DNA of 61,213 nucleotides from an uncultured Flavobacterium sp. (GTDB taxonomy: Bacteria > Bacteroidota > Bacteroidia > Flavobacteriales > Flavobacteriaceae). The DNA lies in the NCBI RefSeq assembly GCF_943913405.1, contig NZ_CALTYA010000022.1, positions 1 through 61,213 on the forward strand. The letters are read 5' to 3'. Made by a program: the position numbers and the translations under genes. Positions 23,886-32,998 of the stretch are shown here, one piece after another. Under the pieces are notes generated by a model. It did not search any database. It was not told where the DNA came from and worked only from the letters and a program-made list of their open reading frames with translations. Numbering within the stretch: the first letter of the stretch is position 1; every line of letters begins with the position of its first letter.

Positions 23886-23990
23886 TTTTTGGTTTTTATA
23901 TGGATTGCAAAGATAACAAGGTTTTGGAGTTGAATTTAAAAATTGGGAGATAAGTTTTAAACTTTTGAGGATTTTAAGTTTTTTTTTCAA

Positions 23991-24030
23991 ACGCAAAGAT
24001 CGCTAAGTTTTTCGCAAAGATTCGCAGAGT
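23991..24030. repeat. Degenerate CGCAAAG / CGCTAAG repeat
   Basis: Tandem-like copies of CGCAAAGAT, CGCTAAG and CGCAGAG motifs. Similar tracts occur at 27499-27530, 33901-33940 and 53131-53260, all intergenic. Confidence 0.5.
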
Positions 24031-24108
24031 TTTTTTGAGGAAGTTTTTCATAATATTTGTAGTGAAGTCTAAAAAAGGCATAATTATGTTGCTTCTGATA
24101 AAAAAGAA

Positions 24109-24136
24109 AACCCTTTCAAATTATTCTGAAAGGGTT
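24109..24136 (-). terminator. Terminator of the E2 gene
   Basis: AACCCTTTCA pairs with TGAAAGGGTT. On the minus strand the hairpin is followed by TTTTCTTTTTT. It lies 20 bases after the stop of the acyltransferase gene. Confidence 0.85.
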
Positions 24137-24156
24137 CATTTTATTTATTTTTTTGA

Positions 24157-25467
24157 CTAATAATCTCTGTTTGCGTCAAATGCTTCAAGATATTCTGCTA
24201 CGCGTTTCACGAAGCTTCCGCCAAGTGCGCCGTCGACAACCCTGTGGTCATACGAATGCGAAAGGAACATTTTCTGACGGATTCCGATGAAGTCGCCTTC
24301 TGGAGTTTCGATAACTGCCGGTACTTTTCTTATTGCGCCTAAAGCCAGGATTCCTACTTGTGGCTGGTTGATGATTGGCGTTCCGAAAACGCTTCCGAAA
24401 GTTCCAACATTTGTTACCGTGTAAGTGCCGCCTTGCGTATCGTCTGGTTTTAGTTTTCCTGCCTTTGCACGGTTTCCTAAATCATTTACAGCTTTCGCCA
24501 TTCCGACAAGATTCAATTGGTCAGCATTTTTAATAACCGGAACAATTAAATTCCCGTTTGGCAAAGCCGCCGCCATTCCAAGGTTGATATTTTTTCTTTT
24601 GATGATATAATCTCCATCAACAGAAATGTTCATTCCTGGGAAATCTTTCAATGCTTTTGCAACGGCTTCCATGAAAATTGGAGTGAAAGTCAATTTTTCG
24701 CCTTCTCTTTTTTCGAAAGCATTTTTCACTTTGTCTCTCCATTTCACAATGTTCGTCACATCTACTTCGATGAAAGACTGGACGTGCGCCGAAGTTTGAA
24801 CCGAAGCAACCATATAGCCAGAAATCAACTTTCGCATTCTGTCCATTTCAACGATTTCGTCACCGCCGTTTACTGAAACCGGTGCAACACTTTGGGTTTT
24901 AGGTGCAGGAGTACTTGTTTGCGCCACAGGTTGTGCTTTTGGAGCTTCTGCTTTTGGCTGTTTTCTATCTGTAATATATCCTAAAATATCATCTTTTGTA
25001 ACTCTTCCGTCTTTTCCTGAACCGTTTATTGCTTCTAATTCTGAAACGGAAACGCCTTCTTCTTTAGCAATATTTTTCACCAAAGGAGAAAAGAATTTTT
25101 CTGATCCCGAATAGTCGGGAGAGAAATCTTGTGGCGTTGACACGGCTTCTTTAGCTGTTTCTACAGTCTTTTCAACTTGTGCAACTGCTTGTGATTCTTC
25201 TTTCGGAGCTTCTACAACAACACCGCCTGAAATTTCGATGTAAGCTATAGTTTGTCCTACTTTTACAACATCGTCAACATTGAAAAGAATTTCAGACAAA
25301 ACTCCTGAAACTTCTGAAGGTACTTCTGAATCCACTTTGTCTGTAGCAATTTCAAGTACGGCTTCATCAGCTTCGATTGGATCGCCTACTTTTTTTAACC
25401 AATTGGTAATTGTTGCTTCTGCAACGCTCTCTCCCATTTTTGGAAGTTTCAATTCAAATTTTGCCAT
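24157..25467 (-). CDS. 2-oxoacid dehydrogenase complex E2 (dihydrolipoamide acyltransferase)
   Basis: A 436-residue protein. One lipoyl domain (about 1-78) carries the lipoylated Lys in EIATDKVDSEVP. A linker, a peripheral subunit-binding domain (about 125-165, FFSPLVKNIAKEEGV) and an Ala/Pro-rich linker follow. The catalytic domain (about 205-436) has SYDHRVVDGALGG with the active His. A single lipoyl domain and separate E1/E3 genes fit a branched-chain or general 2-oxoacid complex. No E1 or E3 gene is adjacent. Confidence 0.92.
   Translation of the reverse strand: MAKFELKLPKMGESVAEATITNWLKKVGDPIEADEAVLEIATDKVDSEVPSEVSGVLSEILFNVDDVVKVGQTIAYIEISGGVVVEAPKEESQAVAQVEKTVETAKEAVSTPQDFSPDYSGSEKFFSPLVKNIAKEEGVSVSELEAINGSGKDGRVTKDDILGYITDRKQPKAEAPKAQPVAQTSTPAPKTQSVAPVSVNGGDEIVEMDRMRKLISGYMVASVQTSAHVQSFIEVDVTNIVKWRDKVKNAFEKREGEKLTFTPIFMEAVAKALKDFPGMNISVDGDYIIKRKNINLGMAAALPNGNLIVPVIKNADQLNLVGMAKAVNDLGNRAKAGKLKPDDTQGGTYTVTNVGTFGSVFGTPIINQPQVGILALGAIRKVPAVIETPEGDFIGIRQKMFLSHSYDHRVVDGALGGSFVKRVAEYLEAFDANRDY
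25105..25120. repeat. Palindrome TCCCGAATAGTCGGGA inside the E2 linker
   Basis: Perfect six-base arms around a four-base loop, placed in the variable linker between lipoyl and binding domains, where it encodes part of a DYSGSEK stretch. Similar CCCGA-TCGGG hairpins are intergenic in this window (10918-10931). Confidence 0.4.
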
Positions 25468-25643
25468 ATTGTTAACCTAATGGTGAATTTTTATTTTCTC
25501 GATGCGAAATTAGTGATATTTTTCAATCTAAACTATGAATTGTATAATTTTACCGGAATATTTTTTAATTCGCTTTCGCACAAATTTACACTAATTTTAA
25601 TCTATTAAAAAATTAAGATTCATTAAGTTTTTGCTAAAAATCT

Positions 25644-26786
25644 TTAATTATTTAGCTTAATTACCTCTCCTCTATCATTACTGCTATTGCTTCCGATTAA
25701 GAAATTTGCACTTTTTAATAACATTTTAAAGGTAAAATTTTGCCTTTTACTGCTTTCTATAAAGGAAATTGCTTTCTTGAATCCTAAGGAATTGACATCC
25801 AGAATAAATTCTGTTCTTTTTAAATCAGACGCTTCTTTGTTGGCAATAATGCTCATGTCTAATTTTTCTTCGAGTAATTTTAGAATTGCTGCATCTAAAT
25901 TATCAGAAACCAAAATATAACTTTCTGGTTTAGATTTTGGCTTGGTTTTTCCCTGGAACATTTTTATAAAAGAGAAGAAAATCATTCCCATTTTCATAAA
26001 AACAGAGAAGAAAATGGAGGGTTTCATGTTTTTTTGATAGAACAAATCCATTCCCTGCTGAAAGCGTTTCATGTAAGTTCCGTCTTTTACTGTGCTTTCT
26101 CCTTTATAATGTATAACTGTGGTTTCGTGGAAATAATAATTTGATTTTCCTTTTTTCAGTGCGCTGAAAGAAAGGTCGATATCTTCGCCATACATGAAAT
26201 ATCTTTCATCAAAACCGCCTATTTCAGTGTATAATTCTTTTTTCATGACCATGAAAGCGCCTACTAATATTTCCACTTTTCCCGTTTCTTCTTCCTTTAT
26301 ATGGGAAGCATAATATTTACCGAAGGATTTTACGCTTGGGAAAATTTTATAAAGACTGAATATTTTTGCAAAAGCAACGAATGGCGTTGGAATGCCGCGT
26401 TTTGATTCTGGAAGGAAATTTCCGGTGCCGTCGATTAATTTACATCCGACTATTCCTAAATCTGTTTTAGTTTTTGCGAAGGTTAATATTTTTTCGAAAG
26501 TATCTTCAGCTACGACTGTGTCTGGATTTAAGATACAGACATATTCGCCTTTGGCACTATTTACGCCTATATTATTTCCTTTTGGGAAGCCTGTATTTTC
26601 TTTATTTTCAATTAAGATTACATCCGGAAAACGGTCTTTTATCATCTGGCAACTGTCATCCGGAGAATTATTATCAACAACAATTATCTCTGCATCCAGA
26701 TTTTGAATCGCGTTTTGCACGCTCAAAACACATTGCTCGAGGAAATAGCGGACGTTGTAATTGAGGATAATTATGGATAACTGCAT
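25644..26786 (-). CDS. Family 2 glycosyltransferase
   Basis: 380 residues from the ATG at 26786, chosen because MQLSIIILNYN is the normal GT2 beginning; a longer frame adds 19 unlikely residues. The GT-A domain has VVDNNSPDDS, NTGFPKGNNIG and a DxD-type CILNPDTVV. GGFDERYFMYGEDIDLS is the acceptor/catalytic loop. A hydrophobic helix near 270-285 and a C-terminal region of about 90 residues follow. It resembles rhamnosyl- or WbbL-type enzymes. The product (polysaccharide or glycan) is unknown; no cluster surrounds it. Confidence 0.88.
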   Translation of the reverse strand: MQLSIIILNYNVRYFLEQCVLSVQNAIQNLDAEIIVVDNNSPDDSCQMIKDRFPDVILIENKENTGFPKGNNIGVNSAKGEYVCILNPDTVVAEDTFEKILTFAKTKTDLGIVGCKLIDGTGNFLPESKRGIPTPFVAFAKIFSLYKIFPSVKSFGKYYASHIKEEETGKVEILVGAFMVMKKELYTEIGGFDERYFMYGEDIDLSFSALKKGKSNYYFHETTVIHYKGESTVKDGTYMKRFQQGMDLFYQKNMKPSIFFSVFMKMGMIFFSFIKMFQGKTKPKSKPESYILVSDNLDAAILKLLEEKLDMSIIANKEASDLKRTEFILDVNSLGFKKAISFIESSKRQNFTFKMLLKSANFLIGSNSSNDRGEVIKLNN

Positions 26787-26893
26787 TACGCAAATATAAT
26801 TAGATTTTTCGATGGTGTGAAGCTGGATTTTTTCAGATGGCAATTATTTCTGGAGATTTTAATTGGATTGCTTGAGATATATTCTCTAGCATT

Positions 26894-27412
26894 TCATTCT
26901 TTTATATAAAATCTTTCCTTTATTTCTTTTCCGGTTTCTATGTCTGTTCCGTGGAAATCAATCGATTCGATTTTTGGTTTTATAGAAACGCCTTTTTGCA
27001 TATTGAGGAACATTTTGTGAAGAATTATTTTTTTCCCGTTGACCGAAGTTTTGACTTGCGGCTTCCCGTTTTCGCTTAATTCTAAGAAAAGTTTTTTTTC
27101 TGGATAGGAAACTAGCGAGAATTCATAATAGTTTTCTTTTATTTTTTTGAATTCAATTCCGTAAGCCAAATTGCGCTGCATTTTTGTGAGTTCTTCTTTT
27201 CCGCCACCTTTAGTGTAGGCGATTCTGTGGATTTTTATTGGCTCAATTGTATTGATTTTTTTATTTGTAAAATTGGCTTCATAGACGAATGTATTGTGAT
27301 TTTGGGAATGCTGGATGTAAAAAAGATGATTGTCTGCTTTTTCTGGATTCGGATAGCCTTTTTGAGCTTGGGCAGTTATTGAAATTAAAAGTAACAGGTA
27401 GATATTTTTCAT
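26894..27412 (-). CDS. DUF4833-family secreted protein
   Basis: 172 residues from the ATG at 27412; a TTG two codons earlier is less likely. A signal peptide (MKNIYLLLLISITAQAQ) is followed by NHLFYIQHSQNHNTFVYEANF, IHRIAYTKGGGKEELTKMQ and LAYGIEF. These match the domain I recall as DUF4833. The fold is beta-rich and probably periplasmic. Function unknown. It is a single gene on the minus strand, divergent from the ABC-F gene. Confidence 0.75.
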   Translation of the reverse strand: MKNIYLLLLISITAQAQKGYPNPEKADNHLFYIQHSQNHNTFVYEANFTNKKINTIEPIKIHRIAYTKGGGKEELTKMQRNLAYGIEFKKIKENYYEFSLVSYPEKKLFLELSENGKPQVKTSVNGKKIILHKMFLNMQKGVSIKPKIESIDFHGTDIETGKEIKERFYIKE

Positions 27413-27498
27413 TTTCAATTATTTAGCTTTTTTACGAATTTAGTAAATAATTGGAATTGTAGGTTTTTATATATGTTAAAGGTTCTTTTGGAGATTTT

Positions 27499-27530
27499 AA
27501 CGCAAAAGGCTTTCGCTAAGCTTTGCATAG
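27499..27530. repeat. Degenerate CGCAAA / CGCTAAG / CTTTGC repeat
   Basis: Short tract of the same type as 23991-24030, including opposed CGCAAA and CTTTGC motifs. It lies between divergent genes. Confidence 0.4.
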
Positions 27531-27562
27531 GTTTTATGAATTTTAGTTTGGGTTTTGATAAC

Positions 27563-27593
27563 TTGCTTTCTGGCTCATAATGACCTACTTTTG
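27563..27593 (+). promoter_or_regulatory. Promoter of the ABC-F gene
   Basis: TTG (27563-27565), 20 bases, TACTTTTG (27586-27593), a good match to the Bacteroidota consensus. The GTG start is 15 bases further on, so the leader is very short. Confidence 0.6.
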
Positions 27594-27608
27594 CAAAAAA
27601 ATAGCGTA

Positions 27609-29471
27609 GTGAATTACTTATCAGTAGAAAATATATCAAAATCCTTTGGCGAAAGAACGCTTTTCAAGGACATTTCTTTTGGGATTAACAAAGACCAGAA
27701 AATTGCTTTTATTGCGAAAAATGGTTCGGGAAAGACTTCAATCATGAAGATTATCAACGGCGAGGACGAATCTGATACCGGACAAGTCGTAGTTCGCAAG
27801 GATATCAAGATGTCATTTTTGTCTCAGGATAATAATTTGCAAGAAGAATTGACTATTGAGGAGAGCATTTTTGCTTCAGATAATGAGACTTTGAAAGTAA
27901 TTCAGGAATATGAAAAAGCGCTGGAAAATCCGGAAGATGAAGAAGCTTACCAAAGAGCTTTTGATCGAATGGACCAATTTAATGCTTGGGATTTTGAAAC
28001 GCAGTTTAAGCAGATTTTGTTTAAATTAAAGCTGGAAGATTTTAAATTGAAAGTAAAAAATCTTTCGGGAGGACAGAAAAAAAGACTGTCTTTGGCGATT
28101 ATTTTAATCAACCGTCCTGATCTTTTGATTTTGGATGAACCTACGAATCACTTGGATTTAGAGATGATTGAATGGCTTGAAAGTTATTTTGCGAAAGAAA
28201 ATATTACACTTTTTATGGTGACGCACGACCGTTTCTTTTTGGAGCGTGTTTGCAACGAAATTATTGAATTGGATAATGGAAAATTATACCAATATAAAGG
28301 AAACTATTCTTATTATTTAGAGAAAAAAGAAGAGCGAATTGCTTCAGAAAATTCTAGTGTGGATAAAGCGCAGAATCTTTTCAAAAAAGAATTGGAGTGG
28401 ATGCGAAGACAGCCGAAAGCGAGAACGACAAAGTCAAAATCGCGTCAGGATGATTTCTACGTAATTAAAGAAAAAGCGGAAAGCCGACGCAAGGAAAACA
28501 AGGTGGAACTGGAAATCAACATGGAGCGAATGGGTTCAAAAATCATTGAGCTTCACAAGATTTCTAAGAAATTTGACGAGAAAGTAATATTGGATAATTT
28601 CAGTTTTGATTTTCAGCGCGGCGAAAGAATCGGGATTATCGGAAAAAATGGAACAGGAAAATCTTCGTTCTTAAATTTGCTGACTGGCACAATTCCTTTG
28701 GATTCTGGAAAAGTGGTTGTTGGTGAAACGATTAAGATTGGCTACTATACGCAAAGCGGAATTAATCCTAAGCCAGGACAGCGCGTTATTGATGTGATTA
28801 AGGAATATGGAGAATACATTCCGCTAACGAAAGGAAAAATTATTTCGGCTTCGCAATTGCTGGAACGTTTTCTTTTTGACGCTAAAAAACAGTACGATTA
28901 TGTAGAAAAATTGAGCGGTGGCGAATTGAAACGCTTGTATTTATGTACGGTTTTGATTCAGAATCCTAATTTCTTGATTTTGGATGAGCCGACGAATGAT
29001 TTGGATATCGTGACTTTGAATGTTTTGGAGAGCTTTTTATTGGATTATCCTGGATGCTTGATGGTGGTTTCGCACGACAGGTATTTCATGGATAAGATTG
29101 TAGATTTGCTTTTTGTGTTCAGAGGAGATGGCGTGATTGAGAATTTCCCTGGAAATTATTCTGATTTCAGAGCTTACGAAGACAGTGCTGACGTGCAGCA
29201 AAAGGAAGATAATAAAACGGAGAAAAAGGCTTGGAAGCAAAATAATCCGACTGGAAATTTGACTTTTAACGAACAGAAGGAATTTCAGAAAATTGAGCGT
29301 GAGATTAAGGATTTGGAGATTGAAAAATCTAAAATTGAACTTTTGTTTTCTGAAGGAAATGTTGCTGACGCCGATATTGAGAAAAAAGCGAATGAATTGC
29401 AGGTGATTATTAAAAAAATGGAGGATAAAGAGGAACGATGGTTTGAGTTGAGTGCAAAAATGGAAGGATAA
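27609..29471 (+). CDS. ABC-F family ATP-binding protein (Uup-like)
   Basis: 620 residues from the GTG at 27609, chosen because VNYLSVENISKSFGE is the family start and the promoter lies just upstream. A longer frame would overlap the promoter. Two ABC domains: Walker A AKNGSGKTS and GKNGTGKSS, signatures LSGGQKKR and LSGGELKR, Walker B LLILDEPTNHLD and FLILDEPTNDLD. A linker of about 80 residues and a C-terminal coiled coil (about 540-620) resemble Uup/EttA. Such proteins act on the ribosome or DNA and have no membrane part. Confidence 0.9.
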   Translation: MNYLSVENISKSFGERTLFKDISFGINKDQKIAFIAKNGSGKTSIMKIINGEDESDTGQVVVRKDIKMSFLSQDNNLQEELTIEESIFASDNETLKVIQEYEKALENPEDEEAYQRAFDRMDQFNAWDFETQFKQILFKLKLEDFKLKVKNLSGGQKKRLSLAIILINRPDLLILDEPTNHLDLEMIEWLESYFAKENITLFMVTHDRFFLERVCNEIIELDNGKLYQYKGNYSYYLEKKEERIASENSSVDKAQNLFKKELEWMRRQPKARTTKSKSRQDDFYVIKEKAESRRKENKVELEINMERMGSKIIELHKISKKFDEKVILDNFSFDFQRGERIGIIGKNGTGKSSFLNLLTGTIPLDSGKVVVGETIKIGYYTQSGINPKPGQRVIDVIKEYGEYIPLTKGKIISASQLLERFLFDAKKQYDYVEKLSGGELKRLYLCTVLIQNPNFLILDEPTNDLDIVTLNVLESFLLDYPGCLMVVSHDRYFMDKIVDLLFVFRGDGVIENFPGNYSDFRAYEDSADVQQKEDNKTEKKAWKQNNPTGNLTFNEQKEFQKIEREIKDLEIEKSKIELLFSEGNVADADIEKKANELQVIIKKMEDKEERWFELSAKMEG

Positions 29472-29515
29472 TATTCCACAGATATTCAATAAGCTTTTAA
29501 ATTATTAAGAAATAT

Positions 29516-29547
29516 AAAAAACCACAACATTTACTGTTGTGGTTTTT
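29516..29547 (+). terminator. Bidirectional terminator
   Basis: AAAAACCACAAC pairs with GTTGTGGTTTTT around a seven-base loop. It separates the convergent ABC-F and SDR genes. Confidence 0.88.
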
Positions 29548-29565
29548 ATTTTCAGTCAATTTATC

Positions 29566-31119
29566 TTACCAAGCAATAGGATTATAATCTTTCAAGAATT
29601 TTCCACTCCAATGTTTTCCAGTATTAATACCGTCAAATAGCGGATCCATAACTCGTGCAGCGCCATCTACAATATCTAAAGGCGGTTGAAAATCTTTTTC
29701 TTCTTGCTTTCTTTTTGCCAACTCTGCCGGATCTTCGTCAGTAACCCAACCCGTGTCAACAGCATTCATAAAAATACCGTCTTTGGCTAGAGTTCCCGCT
29801 GCAGTATGCGTCAACATATTCAATGCTGCTTTCGCCATATTGGTGTGCGGATGGCGGTCTTCCTTGAAATCTCGGTAGAATTTGCCCTCCATTGCAGAAA
29901 CGTTTATGATGTGTTTCTTTCCAGTATTGTCTTTTTTCATTACTTCTGAAAGTCGGTTGCATAATACAAATGGAGCTACGGAATTTACCAGTTGCACTTC
30001 AATCATTTCGGTAGTTTCAATTTGACCTAATTTTAATCTCCAGCTATTGGTTTTCCTTAAATCTACTTGTTGCAAATCAGCGTCTAATTCTCCTTCCGGA
30101 AAAACTTCCTGCGCGACCAAAGTGTTATCAAACGAATAAGGAATCTGTGATAATTTGGCCGAAGCCCTCAAACCAATTCCAGGTTCTGGACCGTGCCAAG
30201 TTACAGGCATATTTTGGTTGGAAGAAGCGCCGATTGTCAGCACTTTTAATTCTTCCAGACAATTCAAATGATCATTTAATAAACTTTGAACATCTGGGTG
30301 AAACGATGAAATTGGAAGTTCTTCATTTTCCATCATGTGTGCGTAAAATCCAGAAGGACGTCTCACTGTTTGTGCGGCATTATTAATCAAAATGTCTAAT
30401 CGACCGTATTTTTGTTCGATAAAATTACAGAAAATCTCAACGCTCGGAATATGTCGCAAATCTAATCCGTGGATTTTTAAGCGATGTCCCCAAGTTGCAA
30501 AATCTTCCTCTTTCGCAAAGCGTATGGCTGAATCTACCGGAAAACGTGTGGTTGCAATAACTGTCGCGCCACCTCTTAACAACATCAGCGTAATATGATA
30601 GCCAATCTTCAATCGAGAACCTGTGATTACAGCAATTTGTCCGTTTACATCGGCTGTTTGAAAACGTTTTGCGTAATTAAAATCACCACAATCTCTACAC
30701 ATTGTATCATAAAAATGATGCATTTTAGTGAATTTCGTTTTGCAGACATAGCAGGTTTTTGGGATCTTTAATTCTAAAACTTCTTTATTCAAAAGTTCAT
30801 TTGAAGCCAATAATTTCGGAGCCACAAAAATGCTTGCTTCTCTGGCAGAACGGATTCCGGTTTCTTTTCGAGCGGTTCTGTCTCTGGTTTCTTCTTTGCG
30901 TTTGGCTAAATTTTTTGCATCTTTTTTTCTGCGCGAAAATTCCTCACGATCTGGTCTTGACAATTTTCCAGCCGCTCTAATTAAAGCAGTTCTTTGTTCT
31001 TTTGGAATTTCAAATATTTGGGTTGTTTCTGAATTTAATTGTTCTAAAACCGCTATGCAACGGTCAATTTCTTCTGCAGAAAATACATTTTTTGTTTCTA
31101 TTTCTTCATTCATTATCAT
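29566..31119 (-). CDS. Atypical SDR-family protein with N-terminal zinc-ribbon-like motif
   Basis: A 517-residue protein; ATG at 31113 is an equally good start. Residues 1-110 are charged and helical. Two CxxC pairs (Cys123/126 and Cys141/144) suggest a zinc site. The Rossmann part has TGSRLKIG instead of TGxxxGIG, then DILINNAAQT. At the active site Ser408 and Lys430 are in place, but the YxxxK tyrosine is replaced by Thr426 (HTNMAKAAL). It may bind NAD(P) without normal reductase chemistry. I recall related long SDRs in other bacteria and eukaryotes, with no assigned role. Confidence 0.8.
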   Translation of the reverse strand: MIMNEEIETKNVFSAEEIDRCIAVLEQLNSETTQIFEIPKEQRTALIRAAGKLSRPDREEFSRRKKDAKNLAKRKEETRDRTARKETGIRSAREASIFVAPKLLASNELLNKEVLELKIPKTCYVCKTKFTKMHHFYDTMCRDCGDFNYAKRFQTADVNGQIAVITGSRLKIGYHITLMLLRGGATVIATTRFPVDSAIRFAKEEDFATWGHRLKIHGLDLRHIPSVEIFCNFIEQKYGRLDILINNAAQTVRRPSGFYAHMMENEELPISSFHPDVQSLLNDHLNCLEELKVLTIGASSNQNMPVTWHGPEPGIGLRASAKLSQIPYSFDNTLVAQEVFPEGELDADLQQVDLRKTNSWRLKLGQIETTEMIEVQLVNSVAPFVLCNRLSEVMKKDNTGKKHIINVSAMEGKFYRDFKEDRHPHTNMAKAALNMLTHTAAGTLAKDGIFMNAVDTGWVTDEDPAELAKRKQEEKDFQPPLDIVDGAARVMDPLFDGINTGKHWSGKFLKDYNPIAW

Positions 31120-31240
31120 ACGATTGGAATTGATTTAGGCAACAATTCCGAAGTGGTAAAGATAGTGTTTAAAGTGGCTAAGTTTGTAGCTGTTGGCTAA
31201 TCACTTTTGGCTTTTGCCTTTCAATTTGTATCTTCGCCTA

Positions 31241-32071
31241 ATGCAACACATTGTCAAATCTTATCTAAAATTCCTTTGGAACTCGACAAATGCGCACGGT
31301 GTTCATTCGCCGTTTGTGTTTGATTTGGTTCGGAAATGTTTTTATGATAAAACGGATTACAAAGAATATGAAGTTTTAAAAGCCTACAGAAATTCCCTCT
31401 TAGAAGATAAAAATACTATTGAAGTTACTGATTTTGGAGCTGGCTCAAGAGTTTTCAAATCAAATATTCGAGCTATAAATCAGATTGCTCAAAATGCCGG
31501 AATTTCTAGAAAAGATGCAGAACTTTTGTTTCGAATTAAAAATTATTTCAATCCAGAAAACATCTTAGAAATTGGAACCTCTCTAGGATTAGCCACTTCT
31601 GCCCTAGCCTTGCAGACTCAAAATATTACAACTTTAGAAGGCTGTCCTGAAACTGCAAAAGTAGCGCAATCACAATTTAAAAAGTTCAATTTCAATGTCA
31701 ATTCTATAGTTTCAGAATTTGAAAGTCATCTAAAAAACTATCAATTACCAACAATTAACTATCAACTAATTTATTTCGACGGAAATCACTCTAAAGAAGC
31801 TACCTTAAACTATTTTGAATTGTTATTGCCTACGATTTCCAATGAAACTGTCTGGATTTTTGATGACATTCATTGGTCTTCGGGAATGGAAGAAGCTTGG
31901 AAAATTATAAAAAAAAATCCCAAAGTCACCGTCACAATCGACACTTTTCAATGGGGTTTTGTATTTTTCAGAAAAGAACAAGAGAGAGAGCATTTCATAA
32001 TTCGAACTTCTAAATCTTTCTTTTTAGATACTTTTTTGGGAGCAAAAAACCTTTGGGGATTACTCCATTAA
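31241..32071 (+). CDS. Class I SAM-dependent methyltransferase (O-methyltransferase-like)
   Basis: 276 residues from the ATG at 31241; an in-frame start 16 codons earlier lacks support. An N-terminal block (NAHGVHSPFVFDLVRKCFY) is typical of a Bacteroidota group. The SAM motif is ILEIGTSLGLATSALAL, then TTLEGCPE and YFDGNHSKEAT (catechol-OMT-like metal/catalytic Asp), WIFDDIHWSSGM. The stretch NYQLPTINYQLIY in the middle looks like a repeat insertion. Substrate unknown. Confidence 0.82.
   Translation: MQHIVKSYLKFLWNSTNAHGVHSPFVFDLVRKCFYDKTDYKEYEVLKAYRNSLLEDKNTIEVTDFGAGSRVFKSNIRAINQIAQNAGISRKDAELLFRIKNYFNPENILEIGTSLGLATSALALQTQNITTLEGCPETAKVAQSQFKKFNFNVNSIVSEFESHLKNYQLPTINYQLIYFDGNHSKEATLNYFELLLPTISNETVWIFDDIHWSSGMEEAWKIIKKNPKVTVTIDTFQWGFVFFRKEQEREHFIIRTSKSFFLDTFLGAKNLWGLLH
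31736..31768. repeat. Dispersed ACTATCAACTA-type repeat inside a coding region
   Basis: Two copies of an AACTATCAA(T/C)TA motif 21 bases apart, in frame, encode the duplicated NYQL peptides. The motif matches the intergenic repeat at 23087-23096. Confidence 0.5.
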
Positions 32072-32076
32072 ACAAA

Positions 32077-32104
32077 AAATGACCGCCATTTCTGGCAGTC
32101 ATTT
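32077..32104 (-). terminator. Terminator of the minus-strand lipoprotein gene
   Basis: AAATGACCGCCA (32077-32088) pairs with TGGCAGTCATTT (32093-32104) with one G-U. The T-run follows on the minus strand, so it acts on the gene ending at 32134; it also lies just after the + methyltransferase gene. Confidence 0.75.
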
Positions 32105-32133
32105 CCTAACTTAACTCAAATAAATAAGAACGT

Positions 32134-32817
32134 TTATTCTTTAGCTTTTTGATTTTCTTCTGCTTTTGCACCAATTCTTTCCCATTTGAATTTAGGAGCG
32201 AATTTCAATTTGATTCCAGCAATTTTTCTGTTGTTTTCGCCAGTCAATCCTTCTTTTTCAACTGTATTTTTGTGCGCATCTAAAGCTTCATACATCGCTT
32301 TGATTTCATCAAAATCTTCTCTTGAATAAGAATCTTTGTTTTTATTGAAAGTATCATAGAAATTTTGGTAAACATCTACGATATTATCTTTATTTACCCA
32401 AGAAAAATTCATGTCTTCACCAATTTTTCCTGCTCCAAAATAAGCATCTCTCAACAATTGTTTGCTGTTTGGCGCTGTTGTAGCTACTGGCGCAGGTGCT
32501 GAAGCCGCAGCTTCTGCTTCTAATTTAGCTTTCAGCTCAGCATATTTTGCTTTTGACTTGTCAAGTCTTTCTTGCGCTGCAGCTTGATCTTTCATATTTG
32601 CCAATGCAGCCTCAGCTTCAGCTGTTTTAGCATTATAATCTGTTTCAATTGCCTGCCAATTTGTTTTAGCATCAGCAACAGTCACATTGCTCACTGAATC
32701 TACGTATTTTTCATAACTGTCAAATGACTTTTCTGCCACTTTTTCATTTTCATCTTTACAAGAAGAAAATCCTAATGCGACAAATGCCGCGAATGCAAAT
32801 AAATTAATCTTTTTCAT
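32134..32817 (-). CDS. Lipoprotein with coiled coil, unknown function
   Basis: A 227-residue protein. The signal MKKINLFAFAAFVALGFSSC gives a lipobox Cys20. A heptad-like, Ala/Lys/Glu-rich helix runs from about 55 to 105, then a short Ala/Pro linker, then a helical C-terminal domain (DVYQNFYDTFNKNKDSYS). It resembles uncharacterised Bacteroidota lipoproteins (perhaps the group called DUF6565; not certain). The coiled coil suggests an envelope spacer or assembly role. Confidence 0.7.
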   Translation of the reverse strand: MKKINLFAFAAFVALGFSSCKDENEKVAEKSFDSYEKYVDSVSNVTVADAKTNWQAIETDYNAKTAEAEAALANMKDQAAAQERLDKSKAKYAELKAKLEAEAAASAPAPVATTAPNSKQLLRDAYFGAGKIGEDMNFSWVNKDNIVDVYQNFYDTFNKNKDSYSREDFDEIKAMYEALDAHKNTVEKEGLTGENNRKIAGIKLKFAPKFKWERIGAKAEENQKAKE

Positions 32818-32998
32818 AACGGTTGGTTTTAATTAAAATTGTTATTTAAAATTACTTCAAAAAAAAATATTCTTGAAATTTAACTTAATACTTTATGAAT
32901 ACTTTAATATCAAACGCAAATATTCCCAATTTTATCTTAAATCCATATTCCATGCAGTTCTTCAAAATTTTACTACTTTTAGGCTCAAATAGAAAGTT

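Noticed and set aside
23886..23996. Extended start of the exonuclease (37 extra residues)
   Set aside because: The extension is Lys/Leu-rich with repeat-like DNA, and the MELKLTKPICFFDLETTG start is normal for the family.
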